Below, in pieces: positions 25,561 to 33,888 of a stretch of DNA of 64,000 nt. This DNA comes from Pseudothermotoga elfii DSM 9442 = NBRC 107921. GTDB lineage: Bacteria; Thermotogota; Thermotogae; Thermotogales; DSM-5069. The position numbers were made by a program, and so were the translations under genes. Where the stretch lies: contig NC_022792.1 in assembly GCF_000504085.1 (NCBI RefSeq), positions 1,392,001 through 1,456,000 of the forward strand, in the 5' to 3' direction. Numbering within the stretch: the first letter of the stretch is position 1; each line of letters begins with the position of its first letter. The notes beneath the pieces were generated by a model. It was not told the origin of the DNA and did not search any database. It saw only the letters and a program-made list of their open reading frames with translations.

Positions 25561-27199
25561 AAATGCCCTGATAGTTGATGTTATAAGACAGGTAATTTTT
25601 AAAGGATGGTTCTCTGTTAACCAGGGTAGATTTGAATTTGTTGAAGAAGGGGAAGTAACAACAAATGAACCTTGCCAGCTAATTGATTTGAAAGAAAAGT
25701 ATGTTGTACCCGGCTTCATAGATGCTCATATGCATGTTGAAAGCAGTTTGGTAACATGCAGTAGTTTTGCAAAGGCTGCTCTCAAACATGGAACAGCAGC
25801 TGTTCTCCACGATCCCCATGAGATAGCCAATGTTTTTGGTGCTGACGGTGTGAAATTTATGATTCAGGATGGAAATAATCAACCATTGCGGTTTTACTGC
25901 GCCATTCCAAGTTGTGTCCCTGTGACAAGAAAAAAACTCGAAACAGCAAATTCGTCAATTGATCCTGTTGATGTAGAAGAACTGTCAAAATTAGATCGGG
26001 TAATTGCCTTGGGAGAAGTTATGGATTATCTTGGCGTTATCGAGGAAAACGAAAAACTGATGAAAATCATAGAAGTTGCCAGAAAAAATAAATTGTTAAT
26101 AGAAGGACACAGCCCAACTTTGAGGGGGGAAAAACTATCAAAATATATAGCCGCAGGCATCGGCTCTGATCACACTCTGACGAATCCAGATAAAATCAAC
26201 GAACAACTCTCGAAAGGTATGCATGTTATGATACAGGAAAAATCCCTGAGTGAAGAAAACATCAAATCGATCATGAATTTTCCAGATAGATCACGTATTC
26301 TACTGGTCACAGATGACGTTATTCCAACAAGACTTGTGAAAGGGCATCTCAACAAAATTGTCTCCCTCGCGATCAAAAACGGCTGGAAACCGTTAGATGC
26401 AATAGCATCTGCAACAATAAGACCAGCCACATATATGAAAATAAGCGATATGGGCTCCATATCTCCCGGGAAAATCGCAACATTTTTTACAACAAAAGAT
26501 ATTACAGAGCTTTCAGTGGAAAATTTTTATTGCGAAGGAACCGAGCTCTCCGAGCTCGTTTTCAAACCAGCCCAATTTTCGAATTTACCAGAAACTATAA
26601 AGATTAAAAACATTACCACAGATGCTTTTAAACTGACAAATGTAAAAGACGGGAAAAGAAAGTTAAATGTAGTAACTATGAATCAATTCAACACTCTGAC
26701 CGGCTTGATTAACGAAACAGTTTCTGTTAGAGATGGTATAGCTGATGGTGATTATGTCAATGTGTGTGTTTTCAGAAGGAGAGAGGAATCTCTAAAAGGT
26801 CACGTCGGATTGCTGAAAGGTTTTGGGTTAACCAAAGGAGCCATTGTTTCCAGTTTTGCGCATGATTCTCACAACATAGTAGCTGTGGGAAAATCAATTG
26901 ACCACTTGAAAAAAGCCACAGAAGAATTACTTGATATGAAAGGTGGCATGGTGTTTTTTGATGGAGAAAACCTGTTAAAACTTCCACTCGAAATCGGCGG
27001 GGTCATAACCTCAAATGAAGTTGAAAAAGTGGCTGGCAAACTTGATGACATTGAAAAATCCCTCAGAAAAAACGGTGTTAAGCACAAGAATCCCATTCTT
27101 TTTCTGACAATCCTTGCTCTGACAGTCAGCCCAGAATTTAAATTTTCAGACCTTGGAATAGTTGATACAGAAAATTCCCTGCTAATGGGCAATCAATGA
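25541..27199 (+). CDS. ade: adenine deaminase
   Basis: A 552-residue amidohydrolase of the Ade family that converts adenine to hypoxanthine. Metal and family motifs are VVPGFIDAHMHVESSLV, HDPHEIANVFG, LGEVMDYLGV, IEGHSPTLRG and GIGSDHTL. The C-terminal FAHDSHNIVAVG and GG-VFFDGE segments are characteristic of bacterial Ade. The best start is TTG at 25541, six bases after GAGGAGG, overlapping the phosphorylase gene. It closes a transport-phosphorolysis-deamination set for purine salvage. Confidence 0.92.
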   Translation: MQRKIFKNALIVDVIRQVIFKGWFSVNQGRFEFVEEGEVTTNEPCQLIDLKEKYVVPGFIDAHMHVESSLVTCSSFAKAALKHGTAAVLHDPHEIANVFGADGVKFMIQDGNNQPLRFYCAIPSCVPVTRKKLETANSSIDPVDVEELSKLDRVIALGEVMDYLGVIEENEKLMKIIEVARKNKLLIEGHSPTLRGEKLSKYIAAGIGSDHTLTNPDKINEQLSKGMHVMIQEKSLSEENIKSIMNFPDRSRILLVTDDVIPTRLVKGHLNKIVSLAIKNGWKPLDAIASATIRPATYMKISDMGSISPGKIATFFTTKDITELSVENFYCEGTELSELVFKPAQFSNLPETIKIKNITTDAFKLTNVKDGKRKLNVVTMNQFNTLTGLINETVSVRDGIADGDYVNVCVFRRREESLKGHVGLLKGFGLTKGAIVSSFAHDSHNIVAVGKSIDHLKKATEELLDMKGGMVFFDGENLLKLPLEIGGVITSNEVEKVAGKLDDIEKSLRKNGVKHKNPILFLTILALTVSPEFKFSDLGIVDTENSLLMGNQ

Positions 27200-27230
27200 T
27201 ATACTCTTCCTGATATCTGGAGGGAGTCAC

Positions 27231-27659
27231 GTGGGTAAAAAACTTGTTGTCAAAGATAGAGAACGATGTATAGGGTGTTATTCATGTATGTATGCATGTA
27301 GCAGGGCATGGCATAACATAATTGGCATAGAAAAATCTGCTATGAGGGTGAAAAATTACCCGGGTGTTGAAGGTGCTTTTTCAGTTCGAATATGCCAGGC
27401 ATGCCTCGAGCCAGAATGTGCTGAAATTTGCCCGACCGGAGCGCTGAAGCTATCAAAAAAAGGATATGGCGTTGAATTAGACCGAAAAAAATGTACTCAC
27501 TGTATGAGATGTGTTAAAGCTTGCAGTGCGGGTGCTCTTCAGTGGGATGATGAAACCCAGATGCCGTTACCCTGTTATCACTGTGGGGTATGTGTTATGT
27601 ATTGCCCGACAAACGTTTTAGATATGCAAGAGGTGGTAACAAATGTACAAAATGCTTGA
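27231..27659 (+). CDS. four-cluster ferredoxin-type electron carrier of an AOR-family enzyme
   Basis: A 142-residue protein with four cysteine clusters: CIGCYSCMYAC, CQACLEPECAEICPTGAL, CTHCMRCVKAC and CYHCGVCVMYCPTNVL, enough for four [4Fe-4S] centres. It resembles the ferredoxin-like YdhY/AOR-associated subunits. Its C-terminus overlaps the aldehyde ferredoxin oxidoreductase gene by 17 bp, so it is almost certainly the electron-transfer partner. GTG start at 27231 with GGAGGGAGTCAC upstream. Confidence 0.9.
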   Translation: MGKKLVVKDRERCIGCYSCMYACSRAWHNIIGIEKSAMRVKNYPGVEGAFSVRICQACLEPECAEICPTGALKLSKKGYGVELDRKKCTHCMRCVKACSAGALQWDDETQMPLPCYHCGVCVMYCPTNVLDMQEVVTNVQNA

Positions 27660-29418
27660 GATAGACCTCTGCACAGGTAAGGCTAAAGTGAAAGATATAT
27701 CTGATCTGTTTGCAAAATTCATAGGCGGAACGGGCGTGTTAACTTATCTTGCCCTTTCTGAATTCGACGAAAAACTCGACCCACTTTCTCCGTCAGCCCC
27801 GATTTTTCTGGGGATAGGTCCTTTCAACAACTGGTTCCCAAGTGCTTCAAAGACTGTTGCTTTATTCAAATCGCCACTTACTGGAGATTTAGGAGAGTCC
27901 CACGCCGGTGGAAGACTTTCCATGGCAATGTATGCATCAGGATTCCATGTCTTGAAAATAACGGGCAAATCTGAAAAACCCGCATATTTATCAGTAGACA
28001 ACGAACGTGTTGAGATAGTTAGTTGTAAATCACTCTGGGGTAGGAGCGCCCTTTCAACAGAAAGAATTCTTCGCGAAAAAGAAGATACAAGAAAAGGCAA
28101 AAAAAGCATAATTCGAATAGGACCTGCTGGAGAAAGATTATCACCCATAGCCTGTGTTACAGTAGACAGTTCAAGGCACTTTGGTAGACTTGGACTTGGA
28201 GCAGTGATGGGGTCTAAAAATCTCAAGGCTATCGTTATATCCGGAAATAGATATTTTCATATTGAAGATAAAAAAGAATATCAATCTCTTTACAATGAAC
28301 TTTTCAAGACACTCGCTTATTCTGAAACAACTTACAAATATAGAGACCTTGGCACAGCTGCAAATGTCATTCCTTTGTCAGAGATCCACGGGTTGCCAAC
28401 ACGAAACTTTTCGCAGGGCTTTTTTGAAAGTGCTGGAGAAATAAGTGGTCAGAACTTTGCCGATAATTTTTTAGTACAGCAGATATCCTGTACACATTGT
28501 CCAATTGGATGTATCCACGTTGCAACATTGAGAGAACTCTTCGCAGATCCACATATGTACAAAACTATAAAAGTGTCATACGACCATGAACTTATTTATT
28601 CAATAGGATCCAATCTAAGCATATCAAAAGCGGAGGACATCTTAAAACTTCTTCAGTTCATAGAAAAACAGGGCTGGGATGCGATAAGTATAGGCGTCAC
28701 TCTGGCATGGGCGACTGAAGCTTTTCAAAAAGGGATAATCAACCTTGCACATACCAATGGGATTGTTCTAAGCTTTGGCGACAGCAATACATATCTGAAA
28801 GTTCTGCAGAACATATCTGATGAATCAAATGAATTTTACAAAGATCTTGAAAAAGGAGTATATTATTGCGCCAAAAAATATGGGGGAGAAGATTTTGCTA
28901 TTCATTTTAATAAAAACGAAGCTCCTGGTTATATGACAGGCATAAATGCTTTTGTCGGATACTCAGTTGGTGTAAGACATTCTCATTTAGATTGCGCCGG
29001 ATACAGTATAGATCAAAAATTTTTAGGAAGGCAAAACGACCCTTCGAAAGAAACAAAACTCATGTACGAAGAATCCCTTATCAGGAACCTTACTAATTGC
29101 CTTGTAACATGCCTCTTCGCTCGAGGGACGTACAACATGCCTGTTATAGAAAAAGGCTTAAAAATTCTTGGATACGATGTAGATGCTAATAAATTGATAA
29201 AAATTTCGAAAATTGTACATGGTATGAAATACCTTTTGAAAGAAAAAATGGGCTTTAGATTTTCAGACCTGAAAATTCCCACAAAATTGACCAGTGTTTA
29301 TACAAGCAGAGGGTTGATAAATGAAAAAGATTTTCTAGAAAGAGTGAAATTTTACGCAGAATTTATAGAACAGGACAAAATCATGGCCAAGCAGTTTCTA
29401 TCTCATACAATTGATTGA
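27643..29418 (+). CDS. aldehyde ferredoxin oxidoreductase family, tungsten-pterin enzyme
   Basis: A 591-residue AOR-family protein. The N-terminal pterin-binding domain (GGTGVLTYLALSEFDEKLDPLSP, KSPLTGDLGESHAGGRL) and RFGRLGLGAVMGSKNLKAI-like segment are typical. The [4Fe-4S] ligands are C283, C286 and C290 (CTHCPIGC), with a fourth in NCLVTC (C486 or C490). Family members oxidise aldehydes or related substrates with a tungsten bis-pterin cofactor. The overlapping polyferredoxin suggests a WOR5/YdhV-like type rather than classical AOR. Start ATG at 27643 after GAGGTGGTAACAA. Substrate unknown. Confidence 0.9.
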   Translation: MYKMLEIDLCTGKAKVKDISDLFAKFIGGTGVLTYLALSEFDEKLDPLSPSAPIFLGIGPFNNWFPSASKTVALFKSPLTGDLGESHAGGRLSMAMYASGFHVLKITGKSEKPAYLSVDNERVEIVSCKSLWGRSALSTERILREKEDTRKGKKSIIRIGPAGERLSPIACVTVDSSRHFGRLGLGAVMGSKNLKAIVISGNRYFHIEDKKEYQSLYNELFKTLAYSETTYKYRDLGTAANVIPLSEIHGLPTRNFSQGFFESAGEISGQNFADNFLVQQISCTHCPIGCIHVATLRELFADPHMYKTIKVSYDHELIYSIGSNLSISKAEDILKLLQFIEKQGWDAISIGVTLAWATEAFQKGIINLAHTNGIVLSFGDSNTYLKVLQNISDESNEFYKDLEKGVYYCAKKYGGEDFAIHFNKNEAPGYMTGINAFVGYSVGVRHSHLDCAGYSIDQKFLGRQNDPSKETKLMYEESLIRNLTNCLVTCLFARGTYNMPVIEKGLKILGYDVDANKLIKISKIVHGMKYLLKEKMGFRFSDLKIPTKLTSVYTSRGLINEKDFLERVKFYAEFIEQDKIMAKQFLSHTID

Positions 29419-29670
29419 ATTCAAGATTTACAATTCAGATGCTATAAGGTAACCATTAAGTTAAAACCGCAAAAAAGAATATTTTTTCAAGAAAACATTC
29501 GCCTGTTTTGTTTGAAACTCTCAGAAAGTTCGAGATATCCTCCATTTGTGAATTTTTCACAATCGTATATTATATTATGGAAAAAATACCCGGGTAGAAC
29601 GCATGCGTATGTTGGGGAAAGTCTAATCTGTTGACAGCTATTTTGTAAAATGATAAAATGAAAAAGCGGT
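29419..29670 (+). other. intergenic stretch before the tRNA genes
   Basis: No gene is seen in these 252 bases. They contain a perfect ACGCATGCGT palindrome at 29599-29608 and, at the right end, the tRNA promoter listed separately. No clear hairpin-plus-T-run terminator for the AOR gene was found. Confidence 0.5.
29631..29659 (+). promoter_or_regulatory. promoter of the tRNA-Arg/tRNA-Lys unit
   Basis: A consensus TTGACA (29631-29636) and TAAAAT (29654-29659) are separated by 17 bp. The predicted start near 29666 leaves only about five bases before the mature 5' end of tRNA-Arg. Confidence 0.85.
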
Positions 29671-29745
29671 GCCCCTGTAGTTCAAAGGATAGAACGGCGG
29701 ATTCCTAATCCGCAAATGGAGGTTCGATTCCTCCCAGGGGCACCA
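29671..29745 (+). tRNA. tRNA-Arg (anticodon CCT)
   Basis: A complete cloverleaf: acceptor stem GCCCCTG / CAGGGGC, D arm with TAGTTCAAAGGATAGAAC, anticodon loop TTCCTAA (anticodon CCT, reading AGG), T arm GGAGGTTCGATTCCTCC, discriminator A and genomically encoded CCA at 29743-29745. Confidence 0.96.
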
Positions 29746-29752
29746 GGGAAAT

Positions 29753-29828
29753 GGGCCGTTAGCTCAGCTGGTAGAGCACCTGACTCTTAATCAGGGGGTC
29801 GCAGGTTCGAATCCTGCACGGCCCACCA
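29753..29828 (+). tRNA. tRNA-Lys (anticodon CTT)
   Basis: A complete cloverleaf: acceptor stem GGGCCGT / ACGGCCC, D arm TAGCTCAGCTGGTAGAGCA, anticodon loop CTCTTAA (anticodon CTT, reading AAG), T arm GCAGGTTCGAATCCTGC and encoded CCA at 29826-29828. It follows tRNA-Arg by 7 bp and shares its promoter. Confidence 0.96.
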
Positions 29829-29944
29829 GAGCAAGAGGAAGCCTTGCTTCCCACCCCGAGACAGAGTCGAAGGGGTTTAAAAAAAATCAGGCCGTAATGG
29901 GAGGCGGGCGTTTGCCCGCATATTTTTTTAATAAGGAGGTAGAG
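29829..29944 (+). promoter_or_regulatory. infC leader with hairpins, possible L20-type autoregulation
   Basis: Between tRNA-Lys and infC the leader can form GGAAGC/GCTTCC (29837-29851), then a stem ACCCC/GGGGT (29853-29876) enclosing an internal loop and a small GAC/GTC hairpin, then the attenuator at 29904-29929. infC-rpmI-rplT operons of other bacteria are autoregulated by L20 binding a leader that mimics 23S rRNA; this arrangement fits but the L20 site is not demonstrated. No separate promoter is clear, so readthrough from the tRNA unit may supply transcripts. Confidence 0.5.
29904..29929 (+). terminator. intrinsic terminator/attenuator just before infC
   Basis: GCGGGC (29904-29909) pairs with GCCCGC (29914-29919) over a 4-base loop and is followed by ATATTTTTTT (29920-29929). 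The infC ribosome site AAGGAGGT starts four bases later at 29933. A terminator this close to the ribosome site must be conditional or only partly effective for the operon to be expressed. Confidence 0.75.
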
Positions 29945-30463
29945 ATCATAGATAAAGAACAGGTATTGTTGAAGAATGAACAGATCAGATTTTCAAAAGT
30001 TCGAGTAATTGATTCTGATGGAAAACAACTTGGCATAATGTCTTCCAGAGAGGCTCTGGAGATTGCAAGAAGAAAGGGACTAGATCTGGTTCTTGTTTCC
30101 CCAAATGGTGATCCACCCGTCGTGAAAATCATGGATTTCGGCAAGTATATGTACCAGATTTCCAAAAGACAGAAAGAAGCAAGAAAAAAGCAGAAACAGC
30201 AGGAAATCAAGCAGATGAAATTCAGGCTGAAAATCGACGAGCACGATTACCAAACAAAACTAAAGCACATAAGAAGATTTCTTGGAAACGGTGATAAGGT
30301 AAAGGTTACAATCATGTTCAGGGGAAGGGAAATTACCTTTACAGAAAAGGGTAAGCAGATTCTCGAGAGAATAGCAAATGATGTCAGCGATATTGCTGCT
30401 GTTGAAACAGATGCCAAACTTGAAGGTCGGGACATGTGGATGCAACTCAAACCAAAGAATTGA
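29945..30463 (+). CDS. infC: translation initiation factor IF-3
   Basis: IF-3 of about 172 residues with both domains: LLKNEQIRFSKVRVID, PPVVKIMDFGKYMYQISKRQKEARKKQK (linker helix) and FRLKIDEHDYQTKLKH, then KVKVTIMFRGREI. No ATG, GTG or TTG lies at the expected place. The ribosome site AAGGAGGT (29933-29940) is followed by AGAG and then ATC (29945) ATA (29948) GAT AAA GAA. One of these two isoleucine codons must be the start, matching the AUU-type starts of infC elsewhere, through which IF-3 limits its own synthesis. An ATG at 29897 lies inside the attenuator and has no ribosome site. Confidence 0.93.
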   Translation: MIDKEQVLLKNEQIRFSKVRVIDSDGKQLGIMSSREALEIARRKGLDLVLVSPNGDPPVVKIMDFGKYMYQISKRQKEARKKQKQQEIKQMKFRLKIDEHDYQTKLKHIRRFLGNGDKVKVTIMFRGREITFTEKGKQILERIANDVSDIAAVETDAKLEGRDMWMQLKPKN

Positions 30464-30478
30464 GGGAGGTCAAAAAAC

Positions 30479-30682
30479 ATGGCAAAGTGTAAGATGAAAG
30501 TCAGCAAAACAGCATCAAAAAGGTTTAAGATCACAAAAAGCGGCAAAGTCATGTTTAACCATGCTCGCACGAGACATACCACGGGTAAGAGAAGACGTTC
30601 AGCCCTGAGAGTGCTCAGAAAGAAAGATGCTCTGGCAAAAGGTGACGAAAAGAGAGTAAAAAGGCTTCTTGGCGTAAAGTGA
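30479..30682 (+). CDS. rpmI: 50S ribosomal protein L35
   Basis: A 67-residue basic protein matching L35 over its whole length (KMKVSKTASKRFKITKSGKV, then HTTGKRRR). It is preceded by GAGGGAGGTC and lies 15 bp after infC and 16 bp before rplT in the universal infC-rpmI-rplT order. Confidence 0.97.
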   Translation: MAKCKMKVSKTASKRFKITKSGKVMFNHARTRHTTGKRRRSALRVLRKKDALAKGDEKRVKRLLGVK

Positions 30683-30698
30683 GAGGAGGAAGCAAACC

Positions 30699-31070
30699 AT
30701 GCGAATCAAAAGATCAGTGCATGCGAGAAAGAAAAGAAGAGAGAAATTTTTAAAATCTGCAAAAGGTTACAGGGGTGCTATAAAAAGAAGATACAGACTG
30801 GCTAAACAACATTATTACAGAGCAAAATGGTATGCGTACGCCGGTAGAAAGCTGAAGAAACGTGATTTCAGGAGTTTGTGGATTACAAGAATTAATATAG
30901 CAGCAAGACAGAATGGTTTAAAATACAGCCAGTTGATGCATGGACTGAAACTTGCAAATATTTCGGTCAATAGAAAAATGCTCGCCGAACTTGCGATAAA
31001 TGACCCACCGGCGTTTAGTGAATATGTCAAAATTGCAAAAGAACAACTTCAAAAAGAGGCTGTTAAATAA
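30699..31070 (+). CDS. rplT: 50S ribosomal protein L20
   Basis: A 123-residue protein with the L20 pattern: long basic N-terminal helix ([22 protein letters not shown]), [24 protein letters not shown]-like core and SQLMHGLK. It binds 23S rRNA early in 50S assembly and is the likely repressor of its own operon. Start ATG with GAGAGGAGG upstream. Followed directly by a strong terminator. Confidence 0.97.
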   Translation: [123 protein letters not shown]

Positions 31071-31095
31071 AAAGGCATCCGCTGGATGCCTTTTT
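31071..31095 (+). terminator. intrinsic terminator of infC-rpmI-rplT
   Basis: AAAGGCATCC (31071-31080) pairs perfectly with GGATGCCTTT (31084-31093) across GCT, and the T-run TTTTT (31091-31095) follows. It starts immediately after the rplT stop codon. Confidence 0.92.
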
Positions 31096-31096
31096 G

Positions 31097-31105
31097 TGTT
31101 ATACT
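31097..31105 (+). promoter_or_regulatory. extended -10 promoter for the hydrogenase gene
   Basis: TGTTATACT at 31097-31105 fits the extended -10 pattern (TGN-TATACT), just after the rplT terminator and about 45 bp before the GTG start. No matching -35 is seen because that position lies in the terminator stem. Confidence 0.5.
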
Positions 31106-31149
31106 TTATGTGAATACTTTAACAAGACTGTTCGCGAGGAGGGTTCACA

Positions 31150-32901
31150 GTGGCAAGCGTGTTAGTAGAGATCAACGGAAAGCAACACCAGGTTCCATCA
31201 GGTGCAACAATTCTGGAAGCTTGTAACCTCGCAGGTGTTTATATTCCAACACTTTGTAATCATCCAAGACTTGAACCGACTGGCGCATGCAGGGTTTGCG
31301 TCATAGAGGTTGAAGGGGCGAGAAACCTTCAACCGGCCTGTGCTACAAAAGTTCAAGATGGTATGAAAATTAAAACAAAGACAGACAGAGTGGAAAAGGC
31401 TGTGAAGTTCAATCTGGCTCTTCTTCTCTCAAGACATCCAAAAGACTGCATGACATGTGAAGTAAATGGTCGCTGTGAGTTTCAGGACCTCATTTATCGC
31501 TATGATATTCAGGATCTTTTTCCAAGCGAAGAAAAAACAAGTACCGTCTATGATGACAGTTCCCCATCAATAATAAGAGATCTTGAAAAATGTGTTGTCT
31601 GTGGTAGATGCGTAAGAGCTTGTTCTGAACTTCAGGGAATGGATATTTACTCAATGGTAGATAGAGGTTTTGAGACGCTTCCTCAAACTGCTTTTGAGAT
31701 GCCCGTTTATGAAACAGATTGTATTGCATGTGGACAGTGTTCGGCTTTCTGCCCGGTTGGGGCAATTACAGAAAACAGCAATGTGAGAAAAGTACTTGAA
31801 GAATTGGAAAGGCACGATAAAGTTCTTGTTGTTCAAACAGCTCCAGCTACAAGAGTCGCACTTGGTGAAGAGTTCGGACTTGAACCGGGAAGTATCTCAA
31901 CAGGAAAGATGGTTGCAGCTTTGAGAAAACTTGGATTTGACTATGTTTTTGATACAAATTTTGCAGCGGACCTAACAATAATGGAGGAAGGGTCAGAGTT
32001 TCTTGAAAGGCTTAAAAATGGGGGACCGTTCCCAATGTTCACCACTTGCTGCCCTGCGTGGGTGAATATGGCAGAAAAGCTCTATCCCCAATTTCTTAAA
32101 AATCTATCCTCTGCCAAATCACCACACCAGATGCTTGGTCCACTTGTGAAAACATATTTTGCAAAGAAAAAAGGTATTGATCCAGAAAATATTCTGGTAG
32201 TTTCCATTATGCCGTGCACGGCGAAAAAAGATGATATCATCAGACCACAACACATGGTGAATGGTATGCCTGGCGTCGATATAGTCCTGACAACAAGAGA
32301 ACTTGGAAAGTTAATCAAAATGAAGAAAATACCTTATGCCTCTTTGCCAGACGAAGAATATGATAGTCCGCTTGGAGAATCTACTGGAGCTGCTGCGATT
32401 TTCGGTGTAACTGGTGGTGTTATGGAAGCCGCTCTGAGAACGGCCTATGAGCTGGGATTGGGCAAACCTCTTCCAAAAGTTGAATTCACAAATGTTAGAG
32501 GTTTTGATGGCATAAAAGAAGCCACTATAGATTTCGATGGCAAGCAATTAAAAGTTGCTGTTGCCCACGGTGGTGCGAATGTTCGCAAGTTGCTCGATAA
32601 AATTACTTCCGGAGAAGTGTACTACGATTTTGTTGAAATAATGGCTTGCCCAGCTGGCTGTATAGGTGGTGGAGGACAGCCTAAGAGCCTTGATAAAAAT
32701 GTTTTGACAAGAAGAATGGAAGGTATCTACACCATTGACGAAAGAAGCACGATAAGAAAATCTCACGAAAATCCTTCTATAAAGAAACTTTACGAAGAAT
32801 TTCTGGAACATCCACTCAGCCATGTGTCTCACGAACTGCTGCATACGACATACGTAGACAGATCGAAAAAATCCAAAATACACGAGAAAGCCATGGCTTG
32901 A
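31150..32901 (+). CDS. [FeFe] hydrogenase, monomeric type
   Basis: A 583-residue iron hydrogenase. Domain order: 2Fe-2S plant-type domain (CNHPRLEPTGACRVC, residues 36-50), His-Cys cluster (HPKDCMTCEVNGRC), two [4Fe-4S] motifs (CVVCGRCVRAC, CIACGQCSAFC), then the H-cluster domain with L1 TTCCPAW (C300, C301), L2 MPCTAKKDD (C356) and L3 MACPAGCIGGGGQP (C500, C504). All H-cluster ligands are present; L1 has Thr for the usual Ser and L2 Asp for the usual Glu. No HydB/HydC-type subunit genes are adjacent, so it stands alone, like the clostridial enzyme. GTG start after GAGGAGGGTTCACA. Confidence 0.93.
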   Translation: MASVLVEINGKQHQVPSGATILEACNLAGVYIPTLCNHPRLEPTGACRVCVIEVEGARNLQPACATKVQDGMKIKTKTDRVEKAVKFNLALLLSRHPKDCMTCEVNGRCEFQDLIYRYDIQDLFPSEEKTSTVYDDSSPSIIRDLEKCVVCGRCVRACSELQGMDIYSMVDRGFETLPQTAFEMPVYETDCIACGQCSAFCPVGAITENSNVRKVLEELERHDKVLVVQTAPATRVALGEEFGLEPGSISTGKMVAALRKLGFDYVFDTNFAADLTIMEEGSEFLERLKNGGPFPMFTTCCPAWVNMAEKLYPQFLKNLSSAKSPHQMLGPLVKTYFAKKKGIDPENILVVSIMPCTAKKDDIIRPQHMVNGMPGVDIVLTTRELGKLIKMKKIPYASLPDEEYDSPLGESTGAAAIFGVTGGVMEAALRTAYELGLGKPLPKVEFTNVRGFDGIKEATIDFDGKQLKVAVAHGGANVRKLLDKITSGEVYYDFVEIMACPAGCIGGGGQPKSLDKNVLTRRMEGIYTIDERSTIRKSHENPSIKKLYEEFLEHPLSHVSHELLHTTYVDRSKKSKIHEKAMA

Positions 32902-32920
32902 ATTATTTTATATTGAATCT

Positions 32921-32950
32921 GCGGCGGGTTTTGCCCGCCGCTTTGTTTTA
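32921..32950 (+). terminator. intrinsic terminator of the hydrogenase gene
   Basis: GCGGCGGG (32921-32928) pairs with CCCGCCGC (32934-32941) over a 5-base loop and is followed by TTTGTTTTA. It begins 20 bp after the hydrogenase stop. Confidence 0.9.
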
Positions 32951-32973
32951 TAATAAATACGGGAGGCGATAAT

Positions 32974-33888
32974 ATGAAAAAAGTGTTTTTATTGGCGTTG
33001 CTGACATTGGTTTTCACAGCAAGTTTTTCTGTTACATTACTTGTACCATCCGGGCCTACTGTCATAAGCGTAGCCGCTCTCATTGAAAACAGAATAGCTA
33101 CCGAAGATTCTATAAAAATAGATTTTTGGCGAACTCTTGACCAGGTTAATGCTCAAATAACGGCTAAAACAGCTGATATGGTGATTTTACCTGTTTCGAT
33201 AGGGACATCACTTTATCTGAAAGGAGTAGACTTGAGATTAGCAGCTGTGACCCTCTGGAGCGGATTTTATATGGTTGCTAAGGATGTACAGATAAATTCC
33301 ATAGAAGATCTTAATGGAAAAGAAATCTATACTCCACAAGGAAAAGGGCAAACAGGGGACGTTTTGACAAGGCTTTTGATTGAAAAACATGGTTTGCAGA
33401 ATGTAAAGATCCAATATGCAGCGCAAAACGAAATAGTCGCATTAATGAGTGCAGGAAAAGTCAAAATATCGGTCCTTCCTGAACCATTTGTAACTCTGGC
33501 TATCCGAAATGCATCAGCTTCAATCGTATTTGATATGCAGGAAATATGGGCAGAAATCACTCAACTTCCACCCAGAGTCCCCATAACAGGTATTTTTGTG
33601 AGAGGAGATTTACTCAAAAACAGCGGCGAAATATTAAAGGTGCTTATGAATGTAAAAAAATCTATAGAATATGCCATGAATAATAAACAGGAGGTCATAC
33701 AGCTTTCGTCAAAATATCTTGGAAATATCAACCCGCTGGTAATTGAAGAATCACTTGGAAGAACCATTTATGAATATAAAACAGCAAAAGAATCAAAGAA
33801 AGAGATTATAGAATATCTGAAAATTGTGAATCAGATAGAACCAGTTGCAATACCTGAGATACCTGATGATGAATTCTTCGCGTTTTAA
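32974..33888 (+). CDS. NitT/TauT-type ABC transporter binding protein
   Basis: A 304-residue secreted binding protein with signal peptide (MKKVFLLALLTLVFTASFS) and the layout of the nitrate/sulfonate/riboflavin-precursor group (VTLLVPSGPTVISVAALIEN, DLRLAAVTLWSGFYMVAK, LNGKEIYTPQGKGQTGDVLTRLL, SVLPEPFVTLA). The usual ligand-diagnostic residues are not recognisable, so the substrate is open; sulfonates, thiamine precursors or riboflavin are all possible. ATG at 32974 with GGGAGGCGATAAT. First of three overlapping genes. Confidence 0.85.
   Translation: MKKVFLLALLTLVFTASFSVTLLVPSGPTVISVAALIENRIATEDSIKIDFWRTLDQVNAQITAKTADMVILPVSIGTSLYLKGVDLRLAAVTLWSGFYMVAKDVQINSIEDLNGKEIYTPQGKGQTGDVLTRLLIEKHGLQNVKIQYAAQNEIVALMSAGKVKISVLPEPFVTLAIRNASASIVFDMQEIWAEITQLPPRVPITGIFVRGDLLKNSGEILKVLMNVKKSIEYAMNNKQEVIQLSSKYLGNINPLVIEESLGRTIYEYKTAKESKKEIIEYLKIVNQIEPVAIPEIPDDEFFAF

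Noticed and set aside
29671-29828. Integrated element using the tRNA genes as attachment site
   Set aside because: No integrase and no direct repeat of a tRNA 3' end was noticed; flanking genes are ordinary chromosomal genes.
29897-29899. ATG at 29897 as infC start
   Set aside because: It lies at the foot of the attenuator hairpin, has no ribosome site, and would add 16 residues not seen in IF-3.
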